Assembly: GCF_018446385.1 (NCBI RefSeq)
Contig: NC_055996.1
Location: forward strand, 16,851,317-16,915,316
Source of the DNA: Zingiber officinale
Lineage: Eukaryota; Streptophyta; Magnoliopsida; Zingiberales; Zingiberaceae
DNA: 64,000 nt
Reading direction: 5' to 3'
Shown here: piece after piece, positions 24,827 through 34,792 of the stretch
How the letters are laid out: the number at the start of each line of letters is the position of its first letter
Position numbering within the stretch: the first letter of the stretch is position 1
Translations under genes and position numbers: made by a program
The notes under the pieces: generated by a model
What the model saw: the letters and a program-made list of their open reading frames with translations, nothing else
Databases searched by the model: none
Told to the model about the DNA's origin: nothing

Positions 24827-27031
24827 ATTCAAAATTCATAAATCTAAAATTCACAATTAAATTAAAATTCAAAAATTAAAATTCGAAATTAAATTAAAAT
24901 TCAAAATTCAAATTACAAATTCAAAATTCGAAATTAAATCAAAATTAAATTCAAAAATTGAAATTTAAATTTCAATAGAAAGAGGATCCAGAATAGCTGG
25001 CACCCCCAACTAAATTACCCGACTGGGTAACCGAACTTAATCTACCCGAAATGGGTAAACAAGAGTAGACTACCCGGCAGGGTAATTAAGGTTAGATAAA
25101 ATGGGTTAGGTTTAACTTTACTAACAGTACTGGTGAAGTTTTTGGATGATAGTACGTTAGGGAAGCTTGGGCATCGCATGTCTAGGAAGATATGGCTTCG
25201 ACCTGGTGCATTTGGCCAAGTGGAACTGACCGAAGCTACCCTTAAATGGATCCTAACTAGTTAGACCAAGTTTTAGTATTAAGTTCAATGGGTAGGACTA
25301 TTTGGAAAACCTCGAAGGCATGGTTACTTTAATGAGTTCCTTGTGACTCACCATAGCCCAGAAGTTTATCCAAAGAATGCTTACTTGTTGAACCCAAAGC
25401 TAAACCTGAATCTAACACAAAGTTAAACCAACCCCTTAAACTGAACCACAATTCATCTCACAACAATTATAGGATTACCTGATTGAAAATTTAGATCGGG
25501 TGAGATGACTAAGAAATTAAAACTAAAATTAACTTAAATCAAGTTAATTCAAAAAAAAAAAACTTAATTTCAAAACTATTTTAAAAACTTAATTTCAAAA
25601 CTATTTTAAAAACTTAATTTCAAAACTATTTAAAAAAAAAAACTTAATTTCAAAACTATTTTAAAAACTTAATTTCAAAACTATTTTTAAAACTTAATTT
25701 CAAAACTATTTTAAAACTTAATTTCAAAATTATTTTGAAAATCTTTTAAAAATTATTTGAAAATCTTTTAAAAATTATTTTAAAAATCAATTTAAAAATC
25801 ATTTGAAAATCAATTTAAAAATTATTTGAAAATCTTTTAAAAATTATTTTAAAAATCAATTTAAAAATCTTTTGAAAATCAATTTCAAAATTATTTAAAA
25901 AAAACATTTCAAAAATCTTTTGAAAATCAATTTCAAAATTATTTAAAAAACATTTCAAAAATATTTTGAAAATCAATTTCAAAATTATTTAAAAAAACAT
26001 TTCAAAAATATTTTGAAAATCAATTTCAAAATTATTTTAAAAATCAATTTAAAAATTATTTGAAAATTTCTTTTAAAAGTCATTTGAAAATTCATTTCAA
26101 AATTGTTTGTAAAATTCTTTTATTCATTTCAAAATCATTTCAAAATTATTTGAAAAATCTTTGAAAAACTTATTTAAAAATTATTTGAAAAATCTTTGAA
26201 AAACTTATTTAAAAATCCTTTGAAAATTCATTTCAAAAATCTTTTGAAAATTCTTTTTAAAATCTTTTAAAATTAATTCAATTACTGTCAAAATATTAAT
26301 TTAAAAGGATTTAAAAAATTTAATTCTCAAATTCTGATTGCTAAAGTTAACTCTAATTAATTTTCAATAAATTCTCAAAAGTTTAGCATTTTCTCATTTG
26401 GAACTTAAATTTTCAATATTTTCAAATATAAATCTCGTCTCAAACTCATTCATAAGCTGCACATGTTTGATAATCTAGAATGGATGAGCTGGAATTAGGA
26501 TAATATAAAGTTCTTCTTATGCTTGTACTCTAAGACCCTAAGAATTTAATTTGGCATTAATTAAGGGGGAATGAACAGAGTCATGCTAGTACTTTAAGGC
26601 TAAACAAATTCCTTTAGGACTCTGATACCCAATCAAGTTAAATAATTTAATTTGACTCATGCTTGGACACCTAAACTCAAAGAATTTATTAAGGCATTAA
26701 TTTAAAATTTAAATTATCTATGCAACAATTCTTTTCAAACACCTTATGAATTGAGCTAAGTACTTCACCTAAATTTTTTTTAAGTCTGAGTACTTACCTA
26801 TGCTACCCTTTAGGGGGAGCTTAAATTAACTAGACTATTTCTCTCTTCTTAATTCTTTTTGATTTATGTCAAAGGGGGAGAGAAAAGTCAAAGTTAAGAA
26901 ATCAAGAATGAAAGGGGGAGCATAAACTTTAAATTTTATTTATGCATTGATGCTTCTGGTTAACTTTCATTATTTATTCCTTTATTTAAATGTTATGTTT
27001 TACTTAACTTTGAACCAAGATTGCCATAATC
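24827..27031 (+). repeat. Element D non-coding spacer, AT-rich, with no pol
   Basis: Positions 25000-25510 match the block at 720-1150 in G, in the opposite orientation. Positions 25530-26270 are degenerate repeats of AATTTCAAAACTATTTTAAA and TTTGAAAATCAATTTAAAA type. Positions 26300-27031 are AT-rich single-copy-like sequence with GGGGGAG motifs. No ORF is credible. Confidence 0.75.
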
Positions 27032-27043
27032 AAAAGGGAGAGA
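27032..27043 (+). other. Polypurine tract of element D
   Basis: AAAAGGGAGAGA lies just before the right LTR and would prime plus-strand synthesis. Confidence 0.8.
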
Positions 27044-27044
27044 T

Positions 27045-28288
27045 TGTTGGTGGAGAGCACCGATGATCGAACCCGAGTTTTGATTATGGCAAAGCTCAAA
27101 GTTAAGTGGTGGTGTTATCTAAAAAGTTCATTTGCAGGAAAGTCCTAAGTGTTACTTAGGCAAAAGTCCTAGCTGCGGTTAGGCGGTGAAAACCCTAGGG
27201 GTGGTAACCCTAGGTCATAGGGGTGGTAACCCCATGCGAAAAGTCTTGGCGGTCGATGGCTTCAGGCAAAAGTCCTAGGGGTGGTAACCCTAGGTGAAAA
27301 GTCCCGGTGTCGCGAACCGGTGAAAGTCTGGACTAGCCGGAAGCGGATGTCCAGCAGAAGTCCGGAAGCATCGAGCGCAAAGTCGATCTGGAGGATCGTC
27401 CTGCACAAGTAAATCTCCCGAGTGGAGTAGGTGAGGATGTTCCCGTAGAGGGAAAGAGGCGTCTAAGTCGACCTAGGGTTTCCTAGGAAACACAAGTCGA
27501 CTTTGACAGTCAATGTCACAAAACTATTATTATTATTATTCATTATGTTTCTGTGCTAACTTTGTTGTGCAGGGTATGTGTTTGGGACTAACACATTTTG
27601 CAGGAACAAAGGAGCAAGTTACAACTCGGATGAACAGTGTCCGAGGCGCCTCCATGGAGCTTGGAGGCGCCTAGGGTCACTGTTGAAAAGCAGAAGGTTG
27701 GAGGCGCCTTAGATGAAGTTCAAGGCGCCTTAGATGAAGTTCAAGGCGCCTTGGGTCGAAGGTTGAAGGCGCCTTGGGTAGGCTGAAGGCGCCTTGAACT
27801 GGATGAAGTTCGACCTAGTCTGTGCTGATCTCCGCGAGTGACTCGGCCTGTTCAAGGCGCCTTGGTGAACAGTAGAAGGCGCCTTGAACACCCTTTATAA
27901 GGGGTTTCGACCAGCAGCTCTAAACAACAACTTCCAAGCGATCTTTCTGCTACAAGCTGCTCACGAGACGATCCCGAAGTGCTGCTACGAGACACCGACG
28001 ACCCGGAGCTCCGAAATCTTCAGATTACGATATTGTCGTCGGTATAACTGTACTTTTTCATTATACTTAACTGTAATACTTGTACTCTTGTCGAGCTTAT
28101 AGTTGTTGCCCACGGAAAGCGATCAAGGATCGCGGGCCTTCGAGTAGGAGTCGTCACAGGCTCCGAACGAAGTAAATTCTCTTGTCTTTCTGTGTGTTTG
28201 TTTACTTTCCGCTGCGTTACTTCTCCGATAGTTTTTACGATTCCGATAATAGAACGATTTTAGCCACGAGCGCTATTCACCCCCCCCC
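27045..28288 (+). repeat. Element D right LTR, 3' end missing
   Basis: Starts TGTTGG. It has nine GGCGCC sites at 27645-27890, two more than the left LTR, partly through a duplicated ~22-bp unit. After CGCTATTCA it enters a run of 13 C (28280-28292) and then integrase of A. The left LTR continues about 22 bp further to CCAACA after its own run of seven C. Confidence 0.88.
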
Positions 28289-28850
28289 CCCCAAAGCAAT
28301 GGTCAAGCTGAAGTAACCAATCGGGAAATTCTTCGCGTTCTGCGCGCTCGGCTCGATCATTTGGGAGGAAGTTGGGTGGATGAAGTGTCGTGCGTCGTAT
28401 GGGCCATCCGAACGACTCCAAAGGAAGGAACGGGCGTCACGCCTTTCCATCTGGTATACGGCGGCGAAGCGGTGATTCCTGTCGAAGTCGGTGTCGAGTC
28501 CGTCCGAATCCAGAATTATGATGAGGGCAACGCCGAGCGGAGGAACATGGAGCTGGATTTGGTTGATGAGGAGCGAGCCAAGGCGTCCGTCCGGCTAATG
28601 GCGTACCGTTAACGAATGAAGCAAAACTACAACCGGCGTGTAATCCCCAGATCATTTCAGGTCGGCGACCTTGTCTAGAAGAAAGTAAAGTCGGTCGGCG
28701 ACATTGGCAAGCTGGAAGCTCCTTGGGCGGGCCCCTTCAAAATCATCGAAAAGCTCCGTTCGGGTGCTTATTATTTGGAGGATGCAGATGGGCGGTAGCT
28801 AGATCGACCATGGAGCGCCAATCATCTCCAGCCATACCGAGCGGGATGAG
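28289..28850 (+). pseudogene. Element A pol: integrase C-terminus, broken
   Basis: Resumes at QSNGQAEVTNREILRVL and continues with the end of the integrase core (TPFHLVYGGEAVIPVEVG). A TAA at 28610 and TAG codons near 28676 and 28796 interrupt the end. The last part resembles the GPFKI-type integrase tail. The join with 21579 is within one codon region, consistent with D being a late insertion. Confidence 0.85.
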
Positions 28851-28980
28851 AGGTGCGCTAATGTAATTTCTCATGTACTTTGGTCGCCTATGTATTTGTA
28901 ATGCAGGAAGCAAAAAATGATTAAGGATGACACATGGTTTAGCCGAACGACAGGGTTAAAGTTAGCCTTAAAGGCCATCG

Positions 28981-29630
28981 AGCTCCGACGTTAAAAATTG
29001 AGAGACGAGCCGGCGTCTATAAACCCTCCGAGCGGAAGACCGTCGAGCTCCGACGTTAAAAATCGAGAGACGAGCCAGCGTCTATAAACCATCCGAGCAG
29101 AAGACCGTCGAGCTCCGACGTTAAAAATCGAGAGACGAACCGGCGTCTATAAACCCTCCGAGCGGAAGACCGTCGAGCTCCGACGTTAAAAATCAAGAGA
29201 CGAGCCGGCGTCTATAAACCCTCCGAGCGGAAGACCGTCGAGCTCCGACGTTAAAAATCGAGAGACGAGTCGGCGTCTATAAACCCTCCGAGCGGAAGAT
29301 CGTCGAGCTCCAACGTTAAAAATCGAGAGACGAGCCAGCGTCTATAAACCCTCCGAGCGGAAGACTGTCGAGCTCCGACGTTAAAAATCGAGAGACGAGC
29401 CGGCGTCTATAAACCCTCCGAGCGAAGGACCGTCGAGATCCGACGTTAAAAATCGAGAGACGAGCTGGCGTCTATAAACCCTCCGAGCGGAAGACCGTCG
29501 AGCTCCGACGTTAAAAATCAAGAGACGAGCCGGCGTCTATAAACCCTCCGAGCGGAAGACCGTCGAGCTCCGACGGTAAAAATCGATAGACGAATCGGCG
29601 TCTATAAATCCTCCGATCGGATAAAAATCG
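28981..29630 (+). repeat. 65-bp tandem array in element A
   Basis: Ten units with starts at 28981, 29046, 29111, 29176, 29241, 29306, 29371, 29436, 29501 and 29566. Each contains AGCTCCGACGTTAAAAAT and GGCGTCTATAAACCCTCCG. The last units are more diverged. The array lies between integrase and the end of the antisense gene. Confidence 0.95.
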
Positions 29631-29987
29631 ACGTTAAAAGGTGGGCCACAGGAGTCTATAAGGCCGCTGGACGGGTTTGTGTGGTCCTACTCGGTTGTAA
29701 CGGCCAACTCATGATTGAGCCTGCCGTTAAAGCGAGAATAAAGACATCTGGTGGCCGAGCGGATCCTTTATAAAACGCACTTAGCGCGAGAAAATTAGGA
29801 CCGGCGCAAAAAGTTAAGGATTGGATGTTGGTCGAACAAACAAATAACAAAGAGAGAGAATTCATTTACACCAAACGGTGAATAGACAAAAGTGATAACA
29901 ACAGTCTTCGCCCCGAACGGCGGGCATACAAAAAACACTAGAAACTTGAAAGAAGTTTTACAAACCCTTCATTCACTATCACCAAAA
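29631..29987. other. Spacer between tandem array and antisense gene in element A
   Basis: No credible ORF. This stretch would hold the 3' untranslated region of the antisense gene. Confidence 0.45.
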
Positions 29988-32123
29988 TTAAAGAGAGAAT
30001 CGGGGATGGAGCCCATCATGACCGCCAAATCTTCGGGGGGGGATCGCCAGCTCGGTTGGTATGTGGCCCTTGCTCTTCAGATATTCGACTGCCACTTTGA
30101 TCGCCTCTTCGAAAGTTAAGGACAGCTTGTCGCTGAACTTTTCGCCAAATTCATCCGAGCGGACGAATGCTTTGCACGCTTCCGCCAACCGACCGGGCTC
30201 CCCATCTTGATATTCTTTAAGAGTGGCTCCGGAAGCGTCAAGGGCCGCCTGGAGATCTTTCAAAGCCCCTTCCGCTTTAACCTGGTCGGCCGAGCGGCCC
30301 TCTCGTTCAGTCTTCAGCAAGGCGTCCAAGTCCTTTACCCGCTGTTCTAGCCCCCGGTTCTCCACCTTTATCATGTCCATGTCGTCGATGGCTTTGCGCT
30401 TCCGGGTGGTCGCGGTCTTTATCTCCTTGTCCCGCTGCTTGACCAAAGCCTCAAGTCGAGCCACTTCGCTCGACAAGCCGGAGGACTTACCCCGTTCGGC
30501 TTCCAGCAGCTTTTTGGCCTTCTCCAGAGCGGTCGTTGACTGTCTGCTATCTCCCGCGGCTTTGAGCTTTTTCAGCTCGTCCTCCAGTTCGGTTAGGCGG
30601 TTGCTGATGGCAATCTGCTCCACCCAATTCTGCAAACGGATAGGAGCAAGTTAGAAACTAAATCCAAATAACTAACAAGGCAAAGAACATACCCCGGTCG
30701 CCTGTTGTAAATTGCTGTCGCCTAGCTGACCGGGAGTCATCATTGCAATTCGGAGCCGAGCATCCTCCCAGGCTTTGGCGAGAGGACCTGTAAGGGTGAT
30801 CTGCTGCTCGGGAACCACTGGTCGATCAGCAGTTGCTAAATATTCCTCCGAAGGAAGGCGCAGGACAGTTTTTATCAACCTTGGGCCGCTCGGATCACCC
30901 TGGGGCGCAGCGGCCTTACCAGACGGCTCACCGATGGAGGAAGAAGGACGGTCGCCCAATCGCCTAAGACGCCACATTGTTCGGGGAGGACTGGAGGGCG
31001 GCACCTCAGACGTAGGCCTTGGAGAGCCGCGCGGCGTGGGGGTACTCTCTATAGATACCGTCCCGGATAGCACTGGAGCTTCATCGCCCCGCTCGGACTG
31101 CGGTTCATCAGATGGAGTTGGTTGAGAGGCTGGCTCTGGCCGTCTGCGCTTCCGAGTTGCCAGGGGGGCTTCGTCAGCCGAGCGGCCCTCTACCCCGACT
31201 TGAGTAGAGGGCTCTATATCGCCCGCAGCCTCGCCGAGAGAGGCAGAAGCGTCTAAGGCTTCGGGGACACTCTGAGTCCCCTCACCCTCTTCGCTGGCCG
31301 GACCAGCTGAGGCCAAGCTCCGCTCGGCGACCTCCCTATTCTTGGCTGCCTCGATCTCAGCGGCTCACAGTTTCAGCCGCTCGGTAGCCTTTGCGCGCCA
31401 CATAACTTCGGCTGCATAAGCAAAGAATAAATCAGTTAGAACAAAAGAAAGAGGATGATAGGAGAACTTACTCATGCTGCAAGGCAGATCGGCGGGAATA
31501 GAAGACAAGCCGAATATATACATTACTCCCGGAAGGAGCAGCTTGTCGATATGGTAGCGCTGGCCGACCAGCCGGTCGACTGCATGAAGGTAGGCCGGAT
31601 CGCCCCTAAACTTGCTGGCCGGTGGCTCGGGGAAACGCATGTAGAAAAAATGCTCTTTCCAGTGTTTGTTGGAGCTCGGCATGTTATCAAAAAGGACGAA
31701 ACCTATCCTATATTGGAAAACAAAAGTACCCCACTCGGCTTGCTTAGGGTAGTAGAAGTAGTGGAACACTTTGGGGTCTAATGGGATGTTGTTCAGTTTA
31801 AAGAGAACTACCACCCCGCTCAGCAGCCTAATGGAGTTCGGGACTAGTTGGCCGAGCGGGATGCGAAAATAGTTGCACACTTGTAAGAAAAACTTATGTG
31901 GAGGAAAGCGTAGCCCGGCTAAAAATTGATCTAAAAAAAAGAGGACAGTGCCGGGCGGCGGTTCATAAGGCCGGTCGGTGGGGGTGGCTAATACTATGTG
32001 GTGGTCGGCAGGGATTTCATAGGTCCGAGTGAGACGCAGCGCGTCCTCCTCGTCAAACCGGCTCTCCATGGTCGTGTACCAAAGACCAGGAGCGACGGCG
32101 GTCGGCTGGGAAGTGCTAGTCAT
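29988..32123 (-). CDS. Spliced antisense gene of element A (Transposase_28-like plus coiled coil), one internal stop
   Basis: Runs against gag-pol. Model exons are 31472-32123, 30693-31411 and 29988-30629, joined in frame over 2013 nt (about 670 aa). Introns are 60 and 63 nt, T-rich, with GTAAGT/GCAG and GTATGT/GCAG borders; the second carries a stop if retained. Exon 1 resembles the 'putative gypsy type transposon' family (PF04195), for example RTYEIPADHHIVL and LLLPGVMYIFGLSSIP. Exon 2 is acidic and serine/proline-rich. Exon 3 is a long coiled coil. A TGA lies at 31365-31367. The start at 32123 matches the corresponding start in B. Biological role is unknown; extra antisense ORFs are known in Tat-lineage elements. 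Confidence 0.82.
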
Positions 32124-32381
32124 GGTCGAAACACAGTAAAGAATTCGAGACAAAAAGAAGGGTTCGAACAAGAAAGAAAAGGTGGCAGACTGAAGGGGAC
32201 AGCTAACAGAAAAAAGAAGAGGGAGGGAGCGAGGAAAAGGAAGGCTTACGAGCAAAAGGGATGATCGAAAGGGGCCTCGGGGTCGTCGGGGAGCTGAGAC
32301 ACGAGGTCGCCGGAGCAGAAAGAACAGCGGGAAGTCGAAGGTCGACGAAGCAAGAATGCGGCGGAGAGAAGAGGTCGCGAG

Positions 32382-32388
32382 ATTTATA
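32382..32388 (-). promoter_or_regulatory. TATA-like box of the antisense gene in element A
   Basis: Read on the minus strand it is TATAAAT followed by CTCGCGACC, 259 bp upstream of the antisense start codon. Element B has TATAAATCTTACTTCGCG at the equivalent place. Confidence 0.6.
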
Positions 32389-32757
32389 GCGTTAGCCTCG
32401 AACGGCCTCAGCCGTCCGATTCAGGTCGTGAAGAACTAGGCGATCATCCAACCGCTCATTTCAAACGGCGGCTGTCCCATCGGAGGTAACGCCACCGCCA
32501 TACGCTGACAAAAGCGAGATCGCCACGTGTCAGCAGGACACGTGTCGCATTTAATGAACGCCCCTTACTGCGCAGTGCACGTGCTTGGCAGTAAGGGAGA
32601 GGATTTGGCATGGATGCCAAGGGAATACAAGGCACGGGCAAGACATCGCCGAACGGATGAGCATCCCCAAGCCTGGCCGAGCGGACTATTGTAGCTGTCA
32701 TTACTCAGTCAGATCGGCAGTCCAGTCAGTCGGACTTCGCCTCCTTCGACTAGACTT
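32389..32757. other. Upstream region of the antisense gene in element A
   Basis: GC-rich sequence with no credible ORF. It contains CACGTGT-like motifs at 32526-32545. It could contain the antisense promoter. Confidence 0.4.
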
Positions 32758-32771
32758 GAAGGGGAGGCAAA
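32758..32771 (+). other. Polypurine tract of element A
   Basis: GAAGGGGAGGCAAA immediately precedes the 3' LTR, as expected for plus-strand priming. Confidence 0.75.
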
Positions 32772-33614
32772 TGATCCGACGGTAAGAACAAGGGACCCCC
32801 GTTCTGGGAAGTCAACGCCACGTGGAAGTCAAAGGATCGGAAAAGGATGGACTGACCGGACGCTCAAGAGAAGTTCGGACCGATCGGCCGACCGGACGGT
32901 TGAGAGAAGGTCGGACCGATCGGCTGACCGGAGAAGAGTGGTTGACCGACCAGATGGCCGATCGGTGTTTAACTGACGGCCAAAGGGCGCCCCGATGGGA
33001 GTCGGGATTCCGGCGCTCGATTGAGCAGGAATGAAGGGCCGAGCGGAAGTCCCGCTCGGTCGAAGACACAAGGTAACATACTGCTAACAGTCTCCGCAAA
33101 GCACATTACCGAGAATCTCCCAAGTAGACCATTATATATGTCCGGCCGGACGTAAGGCGGGGGCTGGCCGGCCGGAAGTAAGGCGGGGGCTGGGACAGCG
33201 GGCATGTTCTGCGTTCAGGCCATACTCAAAATCCTACGACAGAAGGATCCGCTGTCCCATCGGAGACGTGCTCAAACTGTAGCAGTATGGGGTCAGGTAA
33301 GCTCCTCTGACAAGCCCACACTACGGTATGGGAAAGGACACATGTACACCTCGGTATGTGTGCACTCGCTTCTCCACAGCCCTATATAAAGACCCTCACC
33401 CTTCACCGGAGGTACGCGCTCTACAATTTTCGGAGCCACTTCGTTGTTCGCTTACCTGACTTGAGCGTCGGAGGGTCGTCGTCGGGAACCCCTTCCCGGC
33501 CCGACTTCTGTGCAGGTTCGCCGGAGGTTCGTACGACCAATCGGAGATCTACGTCAGCGACTCAGAGAGTGCCACGTGCCCAGCATCTGTTGATTCAGCA
33601 TTCGGACAGGATCA
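32772..33614 (+). repeat. Element A 3' LTR
   Basis: 843 bp with TGATCC and GGATCA ends and a TATATAAA box at 33383-33390. It is clearly the partner of 13654-14537. GACAC follows at 33615-33619. Confidence 0.92.
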
Positions 33615-34072
33615 GACACGTTCTCCAATTGGTAGTGGGCCCGTCCTTTGATTTATCCATTGTACAATCCGCCTATAGACCATGTCACATGTTGGCGACG
33701 TCATCTCCTAAAAGTATATCCAAATACACGTCAGCGTTCCCGCCAATCGACCGAGCGGGATAGCCCCTCTGCCGAGCACTCTTTGGTCAGTTGAGTATTC
33801 CTCTGTTTGGCTGCTCTTTCCTGCGACGACGAGTTTAGATAGTATGTTCAAGCCCAACCGAAATAGCGATCTGGTCATCTACACGCGCCTTCGCTTGGCT
33901 CATCCCATGCGACTCATTCCCGGTCAGCCCTTGATGTGGAGCTCTACTCGGCTACCATTTAGTGAGCTCGTTGGTCATCTAGCGTTAACCTCCTTGACTT
34001 TGACCTCCACGTCAGCTGCTATCTTCTTCCTTTGACTCGCACTTGGTGGGCCCCCTTTATCACCGCATTACA
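33615..34072 (-). repeat. Element B left (3') LTR, second segment
   Basis: Continues the B LTR after A and matches 50650-51116, including the phrase CGATCTGGTCATCTACAC. Its end is less exact than that of the right LTR (CGCATTACA against CGTATCA). Confidence 0.8.
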
Positions 34073-34792
34073 AGTTTTTCTCTCAAGTCTAGTCCAAGGA
34101 GGCGGCAAGTCCGATTAACTGGACAAGTAGCGTAGCATATCAAATAACCTGGTAATTGGTCAGAGGGTTGACCGACCATTCCTTTGTTGGGGTTGTATAG
34201 CTGCCGCTCGGATGATACCTCATAAGTTTAGTGTTGACTCAGTCGTTCGACTGTACCATAATTGAATATCTATGCCGATTAGGATGGTTGACATCAATAC
34301 TTAGCGAATTTTTCCATTTCTTTAGACTTTCTTAGCTAGGTGCCCAACGACAAGAGCTGGCGTCATCTCAATTTCAAGAAGACCGTATAAATCTCTGATC
34401 ATTATGGCCAAGCACGCCTCCCATGCCTTTTAATTAACCCTCATTAATGCCTCGCTATAACCTGCTGACACGTGTCCTACTTCTACCGTCACACGCTCGA
34501 TGTGATAGGCGGATAACCGCTGGTGATGTGACAGGCGTCTTTCCAAATTCTACGACCGGATCTTCTCCTAGTTTTTCGTATCCCTTGATCGGACGGCTTA
34601 GGGCGATCGACCGCGGGATTTATAAATCTTACTTCGCGTCGCCGTCGTCTTCACTCCTTTCGTTTTCATCTTCGAGCAGCCTCTATGACACTTCTTCCTC
34701 TCTCATTCTCTAGCGACCACTTTCAGTAAGCTTCTTCGTTCTTTCCTTCGCTGAATCCGTTCGTTGATTTTTTCTCGATTTCTTTATTCTTG
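34073..34792. other. Element B region upstream of its antisense gene
   Basis: No credible protein gene. A TATAAAT box at 34621-34627 on the plus strand precedes the antisense start. Confidence 0.45.
34621..34627 (+). promoter_or_regulatory. TATA-like box of the antisense gene in element B
   Basis: TATAAAT in GGGATTTATAAATCTTAC, 172 bp upstream of the ATG at 34793. Its position and sequence are comparable to the box in A. Confidence 0.6.

Larger units (their letters stand above)
21580..28288 (+). mobile_element. Element D: gag-only copia-like LTR retrotransposon
   Basis: Left LTR 21580-22810, PBS for initiator tRNA-Met 22813-22824, gag 23165-24826, AT-rich spacer, polypurine tract 27032-27043 and right LTR from 27045. 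The internal 4.2 kb has no protease, integrase or RT. The last ~22 bp of the right LTR are missing: the LTR runs into a C-tract that merges with the target CCCCA. The insertion is in the integrase of A. The same architecture occurs in G, so this is a family and not a one-off deletion. Confidence 0.9.
13654..33614 (+). mobile_element. Element A: Tat-type Ty3/gypsy retrotransposon with antisense gene
   Basis: LTRs at 13654-14537 and 32772-33614 start TGATCC and end GAATCA or GGATCA. A perfect 5-bp duplication, GACAC, flanks them (13649-13653 and 33615-33619). Flanking sequence on both sides is the LTR of element B, and the joined flank matches B's other LTR near 50640-50670. The plus-strand order is PBS, gag, protease, RT, RNase H, integrase, a 65-bp tandem array, an antisense gene, a polypurine tract and the LTR. 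E and D are nested within its pol. Pol is inactivated by several stops and one frameshift. Confidence 0.93.

Noticed and set aside
28981-29630. CRISPR-like regularly spaced repeat
   Set aside because: The 65-bp units are contiguous tandem copies without unique spacers, and lie inside a plant retrotransposon.
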